DNA of 64,000 bases, from assembly GCA_023229425.1 (NCBI GenBank), contig JALNZG010000012.1, forward strand, positions 18,449 to 82,448, written 5' to 3'. The translations under genes were made by a program, and so were the position numbers. The notes under the pieces are model-generated. The model did not search any database and was not told where the DNA came from. It saw nothing but the letters and a program-made list of their open reading frames with translations. Positions 53,281-61,134 of the stretch are shown piece by piece; the stretch's first letter is position 1; every line of letters starts with the position of its first letter. The DNA is from Ignavibacteriaceae bacterium (GTDB taxonomy: Bacteria > Bacteroidota > Ignavibacteria > Ignavibacteriales > Ignavibacteriaceae).

Positions 53281-54450
53281 ATGAAATCTGCAACTCGAGA
53301 TATAAAAATCTATTTTTTTCTTTTGGGTATCTTCTCATTCCTTTTTCTCTCTTGTAAGGAAGAATCAAATCCAGTAACCCAGGTGCCGGATACATCCTAC
53401 GAGATGAAAGTAACATTCGCGCCTATCGAAGTTAAATCAACTGATGGAAAAATCAATCTTTTGTATAGTGTCGAAATACCAAATTTCGAAAAAGATGGAT
53501 ATACCTTAAAGGACTTTCAAGTGTTGAACGCCGCCAATAATACAAGACTCTGTAGTATAAGCGACACCGGGAAATATCTGCTGATCCATCCACCAACGAC
53601 GGCGAGTATACCTGAGCAACTCTATGCTTATCCGATGTTTGGACATGCTACTTATCGCTTTAGCATCGGTTTAGTATTAGATCCAGCCCAGGTTCCGCAG
53701 AAGATAAAACATAGATTGGTCCTTCTGAAGGATGCCAAAGAGACAACCATCGAAGCGGCAGAAACAGCTGTTTCCAAAGAACCGGTAACTATAGTTGGCG
53801 CCCCTTTTAAAGGGAATGGATTTGTTTCTGAATGTACAACCGCATTTCTTCCGTTTAATCATCACCCTACTTATCAACTCACCTATAAGGGGATGACAAG
53901 GGTTGCCGAACGTTATTGCGTAGACTGGCTGAAGGTTGATTCTGCGGGTAATCTCTTTCATGGTGATAAGACCATTTGCTCAAACTGGTACGTTTATGGT
54001 CAGAATATCTATGCCGCCACTGCCGGAGAAGTAGTTTTTGTTCAGGATGGTATGCCGGATCAGTCTCCGGTAGGGACTGTAAACGATGTTAATCTTTATA
54101 ACGGGACAGGTAATTCGGTTACGATTATGACTGGAGTCAGTTACGCAGTTTATGGACACATGATAGCAAACAGTATAACCGTAAAACTAGGGGAGTATGT
54201 TAATAAAGGGCAATTGATTGGCAGAGTCGGCAATTCCGGAAACTCCAATGCCCCGCATCTTCACTTTGGAATACACTCCGAATTTCCGTATTACATTTCC
54301 GAGGGTCTCCCATACTATATCGATTCATTTGAAAAAGCAGGCTTATTAGTAAACCCGAATTTGGAGGGTGGTACATTGGTTTTACTTCCGAGTCCCTCAG
54401 CACGTACAAATGAGCTTATGGAAAATTGTGGTGTCTATAATTTTAAATAA
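53281..54450 (+). CDS. M23-like (LytM) lipoprotein, copy 1
   Basis: The 389-residue protein has a lipoprotein signal (FLFLSCKEES), an N-terminal beta-rich domain and a C-terminal LytM fold. It keeps YGHM, GRVGNSGNSNAPHLHFGIH (His326 and His328) and Asp215, but the first zinc ligand of the HxxxD motif is Arg211 (RYCVD). It may be a non-catalytic regulator or a variant. ATG 53281 is chosen because GGAG lies just upstream; ATG 53269 overlaps that site. A near neighbour duplicate follows at 54502. Confidence 0.85.
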   Translation: MKSATRDIKIYFFLLGIFSFLFLSCKEESNPVTQVPDTSYEMKVTFAPIEVKSTDGKINLLYSVEIPNFEKDGYTLKDFQVLNAANNTRLCSISDTGKYLLIHPPTTASIPEQLYAYPMFGHATYRFSIGLVLDPAQVPQKIKHRLVLLKDAKETTIEAAETAVSKEPVTIVGAPFKGNGFVSECTTAFLPFNHHPTYQLTYKGMTRVAERYCVDWLKVDSAGNLFHGDKTICSNWYVYGQNIYAATAGEVVFVQDGMPDQSPVGTVNDVNLYNGTGNSVTIMTGVSYAVYGHMIANSITVKLGEYVNKGQLIGRVGNSGNSNAPHLHFGIHSEFPYYISEGLPYYIDSFEKAGLLVNPNLEGGTLVLLPSPSARTNELMENCGVYNFK

Positions 54451-54501
54451 ATAGAGGTTGATTCACTGAAAATATTATTAAGAATTAGGAGAAATAATCA
54501 A

Positions 54502-55662
54502 ATGAAAACTTCATGCAGAAATTTGTTTTTGTTGTTTATCATTTCTTTTGCGGTGATAATTGTTTTTCAATCTTGTAAAGAAGACTCCAATCCGGTTACC
54601 CAGGTGCCGGATACATCTTACGAGATGAAAGTGACATTCGCGCCCATCGAAGTTAAATCTACGGATGGGAAAGTAAATCTTATGTACAGTATAGAAACAT
54701 CAAACTTTGAAAAGGAGGGCTATATACTGAAAGATTTTCAGGTACTAAATTCTTCAAATGGAAATATGCTCTGCACAATCAACGACACAAACAAGTACCT
54801 AGTAATTCTTAAACCTTATACCGGAGCAATTCCCCAGAATTTATTCTATTATCCGCTTTCTAATGCCCACTCAACATACTGTTTTCTTGTAGGATTGGCG
54901 CTGGATCCTGCTCAGGTCCCTCAAAAGATAAAACACAAATTGGTGCTTTTAAAAGGTAACGAAGAAAAAACTATTGAAGGAGCCGAAACCTCAGTTTCAA
55001 AAATGGAGCCTCTCGTTTTCGCTGCTCCATTAAAGGGGGAAAGATTTATGTCCGCAAATGCAACCACATTGCTTAATAACCATCACCCCAAACTTAGTGT
55101 TCTGTATAAAGGAATTACAACTATTCCTGAAAGATACTGTATAGATTGGAATAAGGTTGATGCCACCGGTAATGCTTCTCATGGTGATGAAAGTATTTGT
55201 GAAAATTGGTATGTCTTTGGTCAAGACGTTTATTCCGTTGCAACTGGAGAAGTAGTTTCTGTTACCGATGGAATGCCCGATCAATCACCTGTCGGCACTA
55301 AATCAAATGATTTGACTATGTTTAACGGGACAGGCAATTCTGTTACTCTTGCGGTTGCAGGCGGTTATTTTACATACGGGCACATGATAAAAAACAGTAT
55401 AATGGTAAAAACAGGTCAGGTTGTTACTGAAGGACAATTGATCGGCAAAGTTGGTAATTCCGGAAACTCCGATGCACCACATCTGCATATTGGATTTCAT
55501 ACCGATTTCCCCTATTACATATCTGAAGGGCTTCCGTACTACATCGATTCTTTTGAGAAAATTGGAAGTGTTGGTGAAACGAATAATCTTATATGGCTTA
55601 CCAATCCACAACAGAATACAAATAAAATGGTTGAGAATTACGGTATCTATAATTTAAAATAA
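54502..55662 (+). CDS. M23-like (LytM) lipoprotein, copy 2
   Basis: The 386-residue paralogue of the preceding gene shares the lipoprotein signal (FQSCKEDSNPVTQVPDTSYE, highly similar), the N-terminal domain and the LytM domain. It has the same Arg for His change (RYCID) and intact YGHM and APHLHIGFH. Identity is highest at the N-terminus after the lipobox and across the LytM motif. It is a tandem duplication, presumably co-transcribed with its neighbours. Confidence 0.85.
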   Translation: MKTSCRNLFLLFIISFAVIIVFQSCKEDSNPVTQVPDTSYEMKVTFAPIEVKSTDGKVNLMYSIETSNFEKEGYILKDFQVLNSSNGNMLCTINDTNKYLVILKPYTGAIPQNLFYYPLSNAHSTYCFLVGLALDPAQVPQKIKHKLVLLKGNEEKTIEGAETSVSKMEPLVFAAPLKGERFMSANATTLLNNHHPKLSVLYKGITTIPERYCIDWNKVDATGNASHGDESICENWYVFGQDVYSVATGEVVSVTDGMPDQSPVGTKSNDLTMFNGTGNSVTLAVAGGYFTYGHMIKNSIMVKTGQVVTEGQLIGKVGNSGNSDAPHLHIGFHTDFPYYISEGLPYYIDSFEKIGSVGETNNLIWLTNPQQNTNKMVENYGIYNLK

Positions 55663-55673
55663 GAGTGAATAAG

Positions 55674-57446
55674 ATGAAAAATTTATTAACACTTTGCATT
55701 TTAGTAATTGCAGCCAACAATATTTTCCCTCAGACAGGAAATGGATTCACCGCCGCGTTTGATTCAGTTCATAAAAAGCTATCAGTCTATTATGCTTTTA
55801 CTGATTGGAAAAACGTTAATTGGCAAAATCTTTATAATGAATTTAAACCAAGGATTGTTACAGCAGAAACTCAAAACGATTCCAGCGCGTTTATAATGGC
55901 GATGAAAGAATACACATTCAGAATTCCAGATGGACATATGGGTTTCGGAACCGGATTCTATGCCGGTGCAAAATCAGATGTGCTCAAAAAGAAAAATACC
56001 AACTGGGTGAAGTTAGAAGAAAAACTTAGAGATCAACAGATCGGGGGAAGTTTTGGATTTACTCTTATTAAACTTGATGACGGACGATTTGTTGTAAGAC
56101 TTGTAACTGAAGGCTCTCCGGCTGCTTTAGCCGGCATTAAATTCGGTGCGGAAATAATTGAAGTGAATGATAAACCGATTACGGAAGTTATCAATTCTGT
56201 TTCTGTAATTTGGGCAGAACAAATCCCCGCAACAAAGGAAACAAAACAATTGCTGCAATGCCGGTTAATTGGCAGGGTTCCGGTTAATGCAACGATGAAA
56301 ATCAAATTCAAAAATAGAGGAGATGTTAATCCGGCTACTCAAAATCTTTCTGCGGTTAATGATAATTATGCAACGTATGATCTTACGTCAATGCTTCCAA
56401 TTAAAACTCCCGAAATTGCTTACAAAATATTAGAGCCGAGCGGGTATGGTTATCTCGAAATTACTTCATGCATTCCCCCGGTAACAGTTGTTACGGAATT
56501 TATGTCGGCTTTTGTAAATCTTCTTTCCGCAAATCTTAAGGGGATGGTGGTGGACTTAAGAATTAATACCGGTGGACAAGATTCATACGCGGCTGCGGTT
56601 GCAGGTTGTTTCTATCCCGATACAACTCATTATGAATTTCAAAGTTTTTATAATCCATCTACTTCTACATTTCAAATTTCGCAAGATATACTTGATCACT
56701 TAAGTTTTCAGACGGTGAGCTTTTTTAAGCCGACACAATATCCTGCCGGCTCAATATTTATAGAACCGCAGGGTTTAACGTTTAGCGGACCGGTTGTGGT
56801 AATGGTTAGCCCGCGCAATGTAAGTTCAGGTGAAGGGATTGCAATGGCGCTTAGCAAACTTCCTCAATGCAAAGTTGTAAGTTTTTACGGAAGTCAGGGT
56901 TCTTTTGGAATTACCGCGCCCGAATTTGAATTGCTTTCGCCTCAAGACTCTATGCATGTTTCATATCCACATGGACGCTCACTTGACATTGATAATAAAA
57001 TACAAGTTGACAGCGATAGCAGTATGACCGGAGGAGTTATTCCCGACGTAAGACCGCCGTTAACCGATGAGACGATTAACAAAATGTTCGTACAGGGAAT
57101 TGATTTTGAATTGGAATATGCCGTTCAAGAATTGGATAAAATGGTTGCTGTGGGTGTTGAAAACGGAAGAGATCAAAAACCATTAACTTTTACATTAGCT
57201 CAAAACTATCCAAATCCGTTTAATCCGGTTACAAAAATCACTTATCAGATTCCGAAAGCGGGAAAAGTAGAACTGAAAGTATTTGACATTTTGGGAAGAG
57301 AAATAGCTGAGTTGGTAAGCGGTGAAATTGCCGCCGGGAAATATGAAATAAAGTTTAATGGAAGTAACTTCTCAAGCGGAGTTTATTTTTATCAATTGAA
57401 ATCTTCTGGCTACGTTGAGACTAAGAAACTTCTGCTAATTAAGTAG
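55674..57446 (+). CDS. S41 family protease with PDZ domain and T9SS sorting domain
   Basis: The 590-residue protein has a signal peptide (ends NIFPQ), a PDZ-like segment around residues 105-180 (GSPAALAGIKFGAEIIEVND) and a C-terminal-processing-peptidase core: KGMVVDLRINTGGQDSYAAA and NVSSGEGIAMAL (Ser384/Ser385). It ends in a T9SS sorting domain (NYPNPFNPVTKITYQIP). It should cleave extracellular or surface proteins. ATG 55674 is chosen over GTG 55665, three codons earlier; either is possible. Last of the secreted-hydrolase run. Confidence 0.9.
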   Translation: MKNLLTLCILVIAANNIFPQTGNGFTAAFDSVHKKLSVYYAFTDWKNVNWQNLYNEFKPRIVTAETQNDSSAFIMAMKEYTFRIPDGHMGFGTGFYAGAKSDVLKKKNTNWVKLEEKLRDQQIGGSFGFTLIKLDDGRFVVRLVTEGSPAALAGIKFGAEIIEVNDKPITEVINSVSVIWAEQIPATKETKQLLQCRLIGRVPVNATMKIKFKNRGDVNPATQNLSAVNDNYATYDLTSMLPIKTPEIAYKILEPSGYGYLEITSCIPPVTVVTEFMSAFVNLLSANLKGMVVDLRINTGGQDSYAAAVAGCFYPDTTHYEFQSFYNPSTSTFQISQDILDHLSFQTVSFFKPTQYPAGSIFIEPQGLTFSGPVVVMVSPRNVSSGEGIAMALSKLPQCKVVSFYGSQGSFGITAPEFELLSPQDSMHVSYPHGRSLDIDNKIQVDSDSSMTGGVIPDVRPPLTDETINKMFVQGIDFELEYAVQELDKMVAVGVENGRDQKPLTFTLAQNYPNPFNPVTKITYQIPKAGKVELKVFDILGREIAELVSGEIAAGKYEIKFNGSNFSSGVYFYQLKSSGYVETKKLLLIK

Positions 57447-57458
57447 TAGAGAACATGG

Positions 57459-57479
57459 TTGATGGAGGAGGGGTGATGG
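57459..57479 (+). repeat. heptad array (GATGG class) after the S41 gene
   Basis: TTGATGG-AGGAGGG-GTGATGG, three units, 12 bases after the S41 stop codon and about 70 bases before the 408-bp repeat. Confidence 0.55.
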
Positions 57480-57549
57480 GTTAAAAAAGGAATAAACCGA
57501 TTTTATTTCAAAAACGAACCATCGCGAACTGTATGGAGAACTACATGAA

Positions 57550-57957
57550 AGCCCTGAAAGGGCATGATACATCAGCATAGGGTGAAGCCCTATGCTGAAA
57601 AGTGAAATTATAAAATTAAGCCCTGAAGGGGCGTAATAAGTTAGGGGACTAAAGTAAATTCCGCCCTTACGGGGCTTAAATGGTTCTTTGTTCATTTTAT
57701 TCACTGGGCTTTGCCCTGTGTTAATATATCCCGCTCTTTCAGAGCTAAGTGTATTAAAAATTGGTTTCTGAAAAAACACTTTGCTTTTAACAGAGGTTGT
57801 ACGAAGGAATATAATTTTGCTTTTTTTTCTTGCGTTAAAAGATAATTAGTTTTAGTTTTAACCCACCAATTAACTAAGTAAAAGGGCTCAAGGGAATATT
57901 TGCTTGGAACACCGTTTAAGAAATACCGATCGAAAAAGTAACCTCAAAAAAGATAAC
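57550..57957 (+). repeat. 408-bp hairpin-rich direct repeat, copy 1
   Basis: It opens with AGCCCTGAAAGGGC and continues through GCATAGGGTGAAGCCCTATG, AAGCCCTGAAGGGGCG, CCGCCCTTACGGGGCTT, TGGGCTTTGCCCTGTG and CGCTCTTTCAGAGCT hairpins. It then has about 200 unique bases and ends within codon 18 of the downstream gene. Copy 2 starts 1031 bases later with no net gap. The 457-base gap before the next gene holds only this element and the heptad array. Confidence 0.9.
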
Positions 57958-58497
57958 TCCAACAGAAGAAAGTATTACTTATTACTTTTTTTACTATTTG
58001 CGGGAGTTTCTTTCGGACAGGATTCTACCTACAGAAATAATGATATTGAATTCAAGAGTTTAAACAAAGTGATTCAAATAACTGCCGACTCTTCCACTTA
58101 TGACAAAAAATTTGGAAATAGTTATCGTGTATTATTAGTTTATTATACAGGGCATTGTCGTGTGTATCTTACCAGAAGAATTGTTCTCCCGATCAACATG
58201 AGTCCGGATTATCCATATAGATTGGTAGAAAAGTTTGAAGGGGATAAAAATTTTGTTGTGATAGCCGGAAGCAGAATGTTTTTTATTTATGATGTAGCTG
58301 CCGACAGTTTATCCAATCCGGTTTTCACGAAGTTCCCTTACAAGGATGGTGTAGATGCACAAACAGGTCAAATCATTAATCTCCAACTTTCAAAAGATGG
58401 AAAGACCTTAACCGGAGAAGCCTTCGACTATGGAAGATTTAGTTTCGATATAACAGATCCGTTATCCCCAAAGCAAAATAGAATAGAAATTAAATGA
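57904..58497 (+). CDS. secreted protein of unknown function flanked by direct repeats
   Basis: The 197-residue product starts at TTG 57904 (AAGGG upstream) inside the 408-bp repeat. A basic leader of about 20 residues precedes a hydrophobic signal segment (YYLLLFLLFAGVSFGQ). The mature domain (about 160 residues) contains YRVLLVYYTGHCRVYLTRRI and SRMFFIYDVAADSLSNP and resembles no family I know. The first 18 codons belong to the repeat and recur at 58935, attached to different sequence. Confidence 0.65.
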   Translation: MEHRLRNTDRKSNLKKDNSNRRKYYLLLFLLFAGVSFGQDSTYRNNDIEFKSLNKVIQITADSSTYDKKFGNSYRVLLVYYTGHCRVYLTRRIVLPINMSPDYPYRLVEKFEGDKNFVVIAGSRMFFIYDVAADSLSNPVFTKFPYKDGVDAQTGQIINLQLSKDGKTLTGEAFDYGRFSFDITDPLSPKQNRIEIK

Positions 58498-58533
58498 AAT
58501 TTGCAACGGCTAACATTGCATTGGTGCAAATTG

Positions 58534-58561
58534 CCGATGGAGGAAGTTTGATGGTCGATGG
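58534..58561 (+). repeat. heptad array (GATGG class) before the second 408-bp repeat
   Basis: CCGATGG-AGGAAGT-TTGATGG-TCGATGG, four units, about 20 bases upstream of copy 2 of the 408-bp repeat. Confidence 0.6.
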
Positions 58562-58580
58562 TTCAAAAAGATTTTACATT

Positions 58581-58988
58581 AGCCCTGAAAGGGCGTTATA
58601 CATCAGCATATGGGCGAAGCCCTATGCTGAAAAGTAAAATTATATAATTAAGCCCTGAAGGGGCGAAATAAGTTTGGGGTCTGAAATTTATTCCGCCCTT
58701 GCAGGGCTTGAATATTTCTTAGTTCATTTTTTCACAGGGCTTTGCCCTGTGTTAATATATTCCGCTCTTTCAGAGCTAAGGGTATTAAAAATTGGTTTCT
58801 GAAAAAACACTTTGCTTTTAACAGAGGTTGTACGGAGGAATATAATTTTGCTTTTTTTTCTTGCGTTAAAAGATAAATAGTTTTAGTTTTAATCCACTTA
58901 TTAACTAAGTAAAAGGGCTCAAGGGAATATTTGCTTGGAACACTGTTTAAAAAATACCGATCTAAAAAGTAACCTCAAAAACGATAAC
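58581..58988 (+). repeat. 408-bp hairpin-rich direct repeat, copy 2
   Basis: It aligns with copy 1 at a constant offset of 1031 bases, beginning AGCCCTGAAAGGGC and ending at GATAAC (58983-58988), with scattered substitutions and no net insertion or deletion. Beyond GATAAC the sequences diverge at once. Confidence 0.9.
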
Positions 58989-59108
58989 GCTTGCAGGAAG
59001 TGGGTAGCTCTATTTGCAAAGTATTTTGTAAAAGAGAGATTAGTTGTTCTGACTTTCCCTAATGAGGATCGTGAGGGGCAATTTATACATAAGAAATATC
59101 TTATCTAA
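58935..59108 (+). pseudogene. 57-residue chimeric frame at the end of repeat copy 2
   Basis: A TTG-initiated frame repeats the first 18 codons of the 57904 gene (MEHCLKNTDLKSNLKNDN) and then runs into unrelated sequence (ACRKWVALFAKYFVKER) before TAA. It lacks the hydrophobic signal. It is probably a broken gene start left by the duplication; leader function upstream of the CoiA-like gene is possible but unsupported. Confidence 0.35.
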
Positions 59109-59127
59109 AATTAATTTACAAAACTTT

Positions 59128-60186
59128 ATGGAAGATACTTCAGACATTGTTGTAGAACATAAAATTCAAGATGAACAGAAAAAAGACAGCAGATTAGCGC
59201 GTTGTTTAGGATTACTCGGTGGTACAGCCCATCTAAAAATTAGCAACAAAAAAGTTTTCGCTGATGATGTTGTAAAAACTGATGGACCTTTTTATTGTCC
59301 GGTCTGCTTGTCGGAAGTAGTAGTAAGAAAATGTACAGAAAAAATTGACCATTTTGCTCACCACGCAAGATTAAGTCCAGTGATAACATACAAAGACAAA
59401 GAACTTCATGATAGATGCAGCAATCAAATTTTAGAATATTTGCAAAAACTTTTCCCAGATGGTAAATGGGAAAGAGAAAGAGTAATACCAGCTAATAGAG
59501 ACAAGTTATTAAAAAAAATTATTCCTGATATTAGTGGAAGGATTAATAATATACCAATTGCAATTGAAGTTCAAGCTAGCTCTTATACAATCAATCGAAT
59601 TTCGACGAAAGTTATAGAATATCAAAAACGAAATCCCAAAGTCGCAGTTTTATATGTAGTCCCTTTAACAAAACAGTTAGGAGATGAACCATTTAGACCA
59701 CGATTATACGAAAAATATTTGCATAGTATGTTTGGGGGTAAGGTTTATTATTGGACAATAAACAATGGGAGCTCATTACAACCAGTGCATTATAGCCCAG
59801 TTAAAAGATGGATTGAAGAAACGACTTGGTTTGATACAGAATTAGAAGAAGAAAGAACCGAAGGAGGTTTTTGGCTAACATATCGAACAATAAAAACCCC
59901 TAATTATGGGCAGTGTGTGGATATCGCGAAAGACTTTATTAAAAAAGATCGAAAATATTTTGAGCCAAAGAATGTAAAGAAATCTATTCCTGAATGCACG
60001 GTTTACAAAGATAACCTGCAAGATTGGTGGGATAAAAATGAGTATAAGAACCTTAGTAAACAATTGGATATCTTTAATAACGCACCAAAACCGGATTTTA
60101 TTGAACACTATAAATTTCTGGACGAATATGATGATGAGTTTTGTGAGGATCAGAATGATGCGACCCCTTTCACAAAACATTTATGA
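59128..60186 (+). CDS. CoiA-like nuclease-domain protein
   Basis: The 352-residue protein resembles the competence protein CoiA family: an N-terminal zinc finger (FYCPVC, Cys57/Cys60, then HFAHHAR), followed by a PD-(D/E)xK-type core with IIPDISGRINNIPIAIEVQA (Asp134, Glu147-x-Gln149) and ISTKVIEYQKRNPKVAVLYV. CoiA acts in DNA uptake/recombination in streptococci; many distant relatives have unknown roles. I take ATG 59128 (MEDTSD); ATG 59062 would add 22 residues overlapping the chimeric frame. Neither has a strong ribosome-binding site. The C-terminal 150 residues are charged and unrecognised. Confidence 0.72.
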   Translation: MEDTSDIVVEHKIQDEQKKDSRLARCLGLLGGTAHLKISNKKVFADDVVKTDGPFYCPVCLSEVVVRKCTEKIDHFAHHARLSPVITYKDKELHDRCSNQILEYLQKLFPDGKWERERVIPANRDKLLKKIIPDISGRINNIPIAIEVQASSYTINRISTKVIEYQKRNPKVAVLYVVPLTKQLGDEPFRPRLYEKYLHSMFGGKVYYWTINNGSSLQPVHYSPVKRWIEETTWFDTELEEERTEGGFWLTYRTIKTPNYGQCVDIAKDFIKKDRKYFEPKNVKKSIPECTVYKDNLQDWWDKNEYKNLSKQLDIFNNAPKPDFIEHYKFLDEYDDEFCEDQNDATPFTKHL

Positions 60187-60349
60187 CAGAGTGATTTGCA
60201 TTATTCTACCACGGTATCATTAAAGAACAAATTTAGATTTGTTAAATAAACATTTGTGGTTAAAGTCGATCTATTTTCAATCTGCGAAGATTCTAGGACG
60301 AAGAATATTGGGTTAATGTAACAATAATAAATAAGTAAGGATTATCATT

Positions 60350-60574
60350 ATGAAAGAAATAATAATAAAAGATAAACAAAAGTATCTTGCTGAACATTAT
60401 CCATTTGTTGGAATACCCAAATTGACTGACAAAAGACAATGTATTCATTGTGATAATATTTTCACAGTAGGTAATTATAAAGTTTTTAAGGACAAAAATG
60501 GCGATGAATTTATTTGTTGTCCAAACGCACCAAACTGTGATGGGATGGTTATTGATTGGTTTGAATTAGAATGA
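60350..60574 (+). CDS. small zinc-ribbon-like protein
   Basis: The 74-residue protein contains CIHC near residue 31 and CCPNAPNC near 57, a four-cysteine arrangement likely to bind zinc, followed by MVIDWFELE. AAGGATT lies upstream of ATG 60350. It stands alone in the repeat-rich accessory zone, 163 bases after the CoiA-like gene; nothing else is visible in that gap. Function unknown; no known family assigned. Confidence 0.6.
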   Translation: MKEIIIKDKQKYLAEHYPFVGIPKLTDKRQCIHCDNIFTVGNYKVFKDKNGDEFICCPNAPNCDGMVIDWFELE

Positions 60575-60602
60575 CATGTGGTCTCAGTGCAAAGATTTTA
60601 TA

Positions 60603-60700
60603 TGTCCCCCTAACGGGATTAATAATTCTTCATCCCGGCGGGATGAGAGATTGGTAGAAACGAAATAAGAAAGATAATAGAATGCCGTAGGCATGATACA
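60603..60700. repeat. REP-like hairpin cluster
   Basis: CCCCCTAACGGGAT, CATCCCGGCGGGATG and ATGCCGTAGGCAT are successive small palindromes joined by AGATTGGTAGAAACGAAATA. This matches a style of hairpin cluster widespread in Bacteroidota intergenic DNA. It is different from the 408-bp repeat and from the GCTCC element. Confidence 0.6.
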
Positions 60701-60804
60701 AGAACGCGACTCAACAATCATGAATTTAATGTTACTGAATTCAGTTACATTAAAAACGAAAGCGGCAGAAAAATATTTATAGCAATATAGAGCGAGAAAC
60801 AACT

Positions 60805-61083
60805 ATGAGCGACATAAAATTATTTGAAGAAAAAAAAGTCCGCAGCCATTGGGACGATGAAAAAGAGATATGGCATTTTGCCATCGTAGATGTTATTGCC
60901 ATTCTAACCGATAGTCCAAATCCGCAAGTATATTGGCGCGTAATGAAAAAAAGGCTGAAAGACGAGGGAAATGAAACCGTTACAAATTGTAACGCTTTGA
61001 AAATGGGAACAATTGAGGCAGTGGGTTTTATTCGGTTATACGAAATTATCGTACAACTGAAATTAGAATCGACAATTAAATAA
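60805..61083 (+). pseudogene. truncated Bro-N (phage antirepressor-like) gene
   Basis: The 92-residue frame starts MSDIKLFEEKKVRSHWDDEK and continues FAIVDVIAILTDSPNPQVYW, the start of a Bro-N domain as in phage antirepressors. It loses the family pattern after NCNALKM: the expected continuation (DGKxRxTDVAxTE type) is missing and an unrelated tail GTIEAVGFIRLYEIIV follows. It is likely a deletion remnant of a full gene of roughly 280 residues. It is the only phage-like trace in the window. Confidence 0.7.
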
Positions 61084-61115
61084 AAACGGCGCCGATTACG
61101 ACGCCGTTTTTATTA
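61082..61115. terminator. bidirectional terminator between Bro-N remnant and S9 peptidase
   Basis: AAAACGGCG (61083-61091) pairs with CGCCGTTTT (61102-61110), with T-runs available on both strands. It ends the S9 peptidase transcript on the minus strand. Confidence 0.85.
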
Positions 61116-61134
61116 TAATTTTTATTTGGTTCTT

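Noticed and set aside
57550..58988. Integron-like attC sites bracketing a gene cassette
   Set aside because: No integrase is present, the repeats are direct and 408 bp, and the hairpins do not show the attC core-site arrangement; a duplicated REP cluster explains them better.
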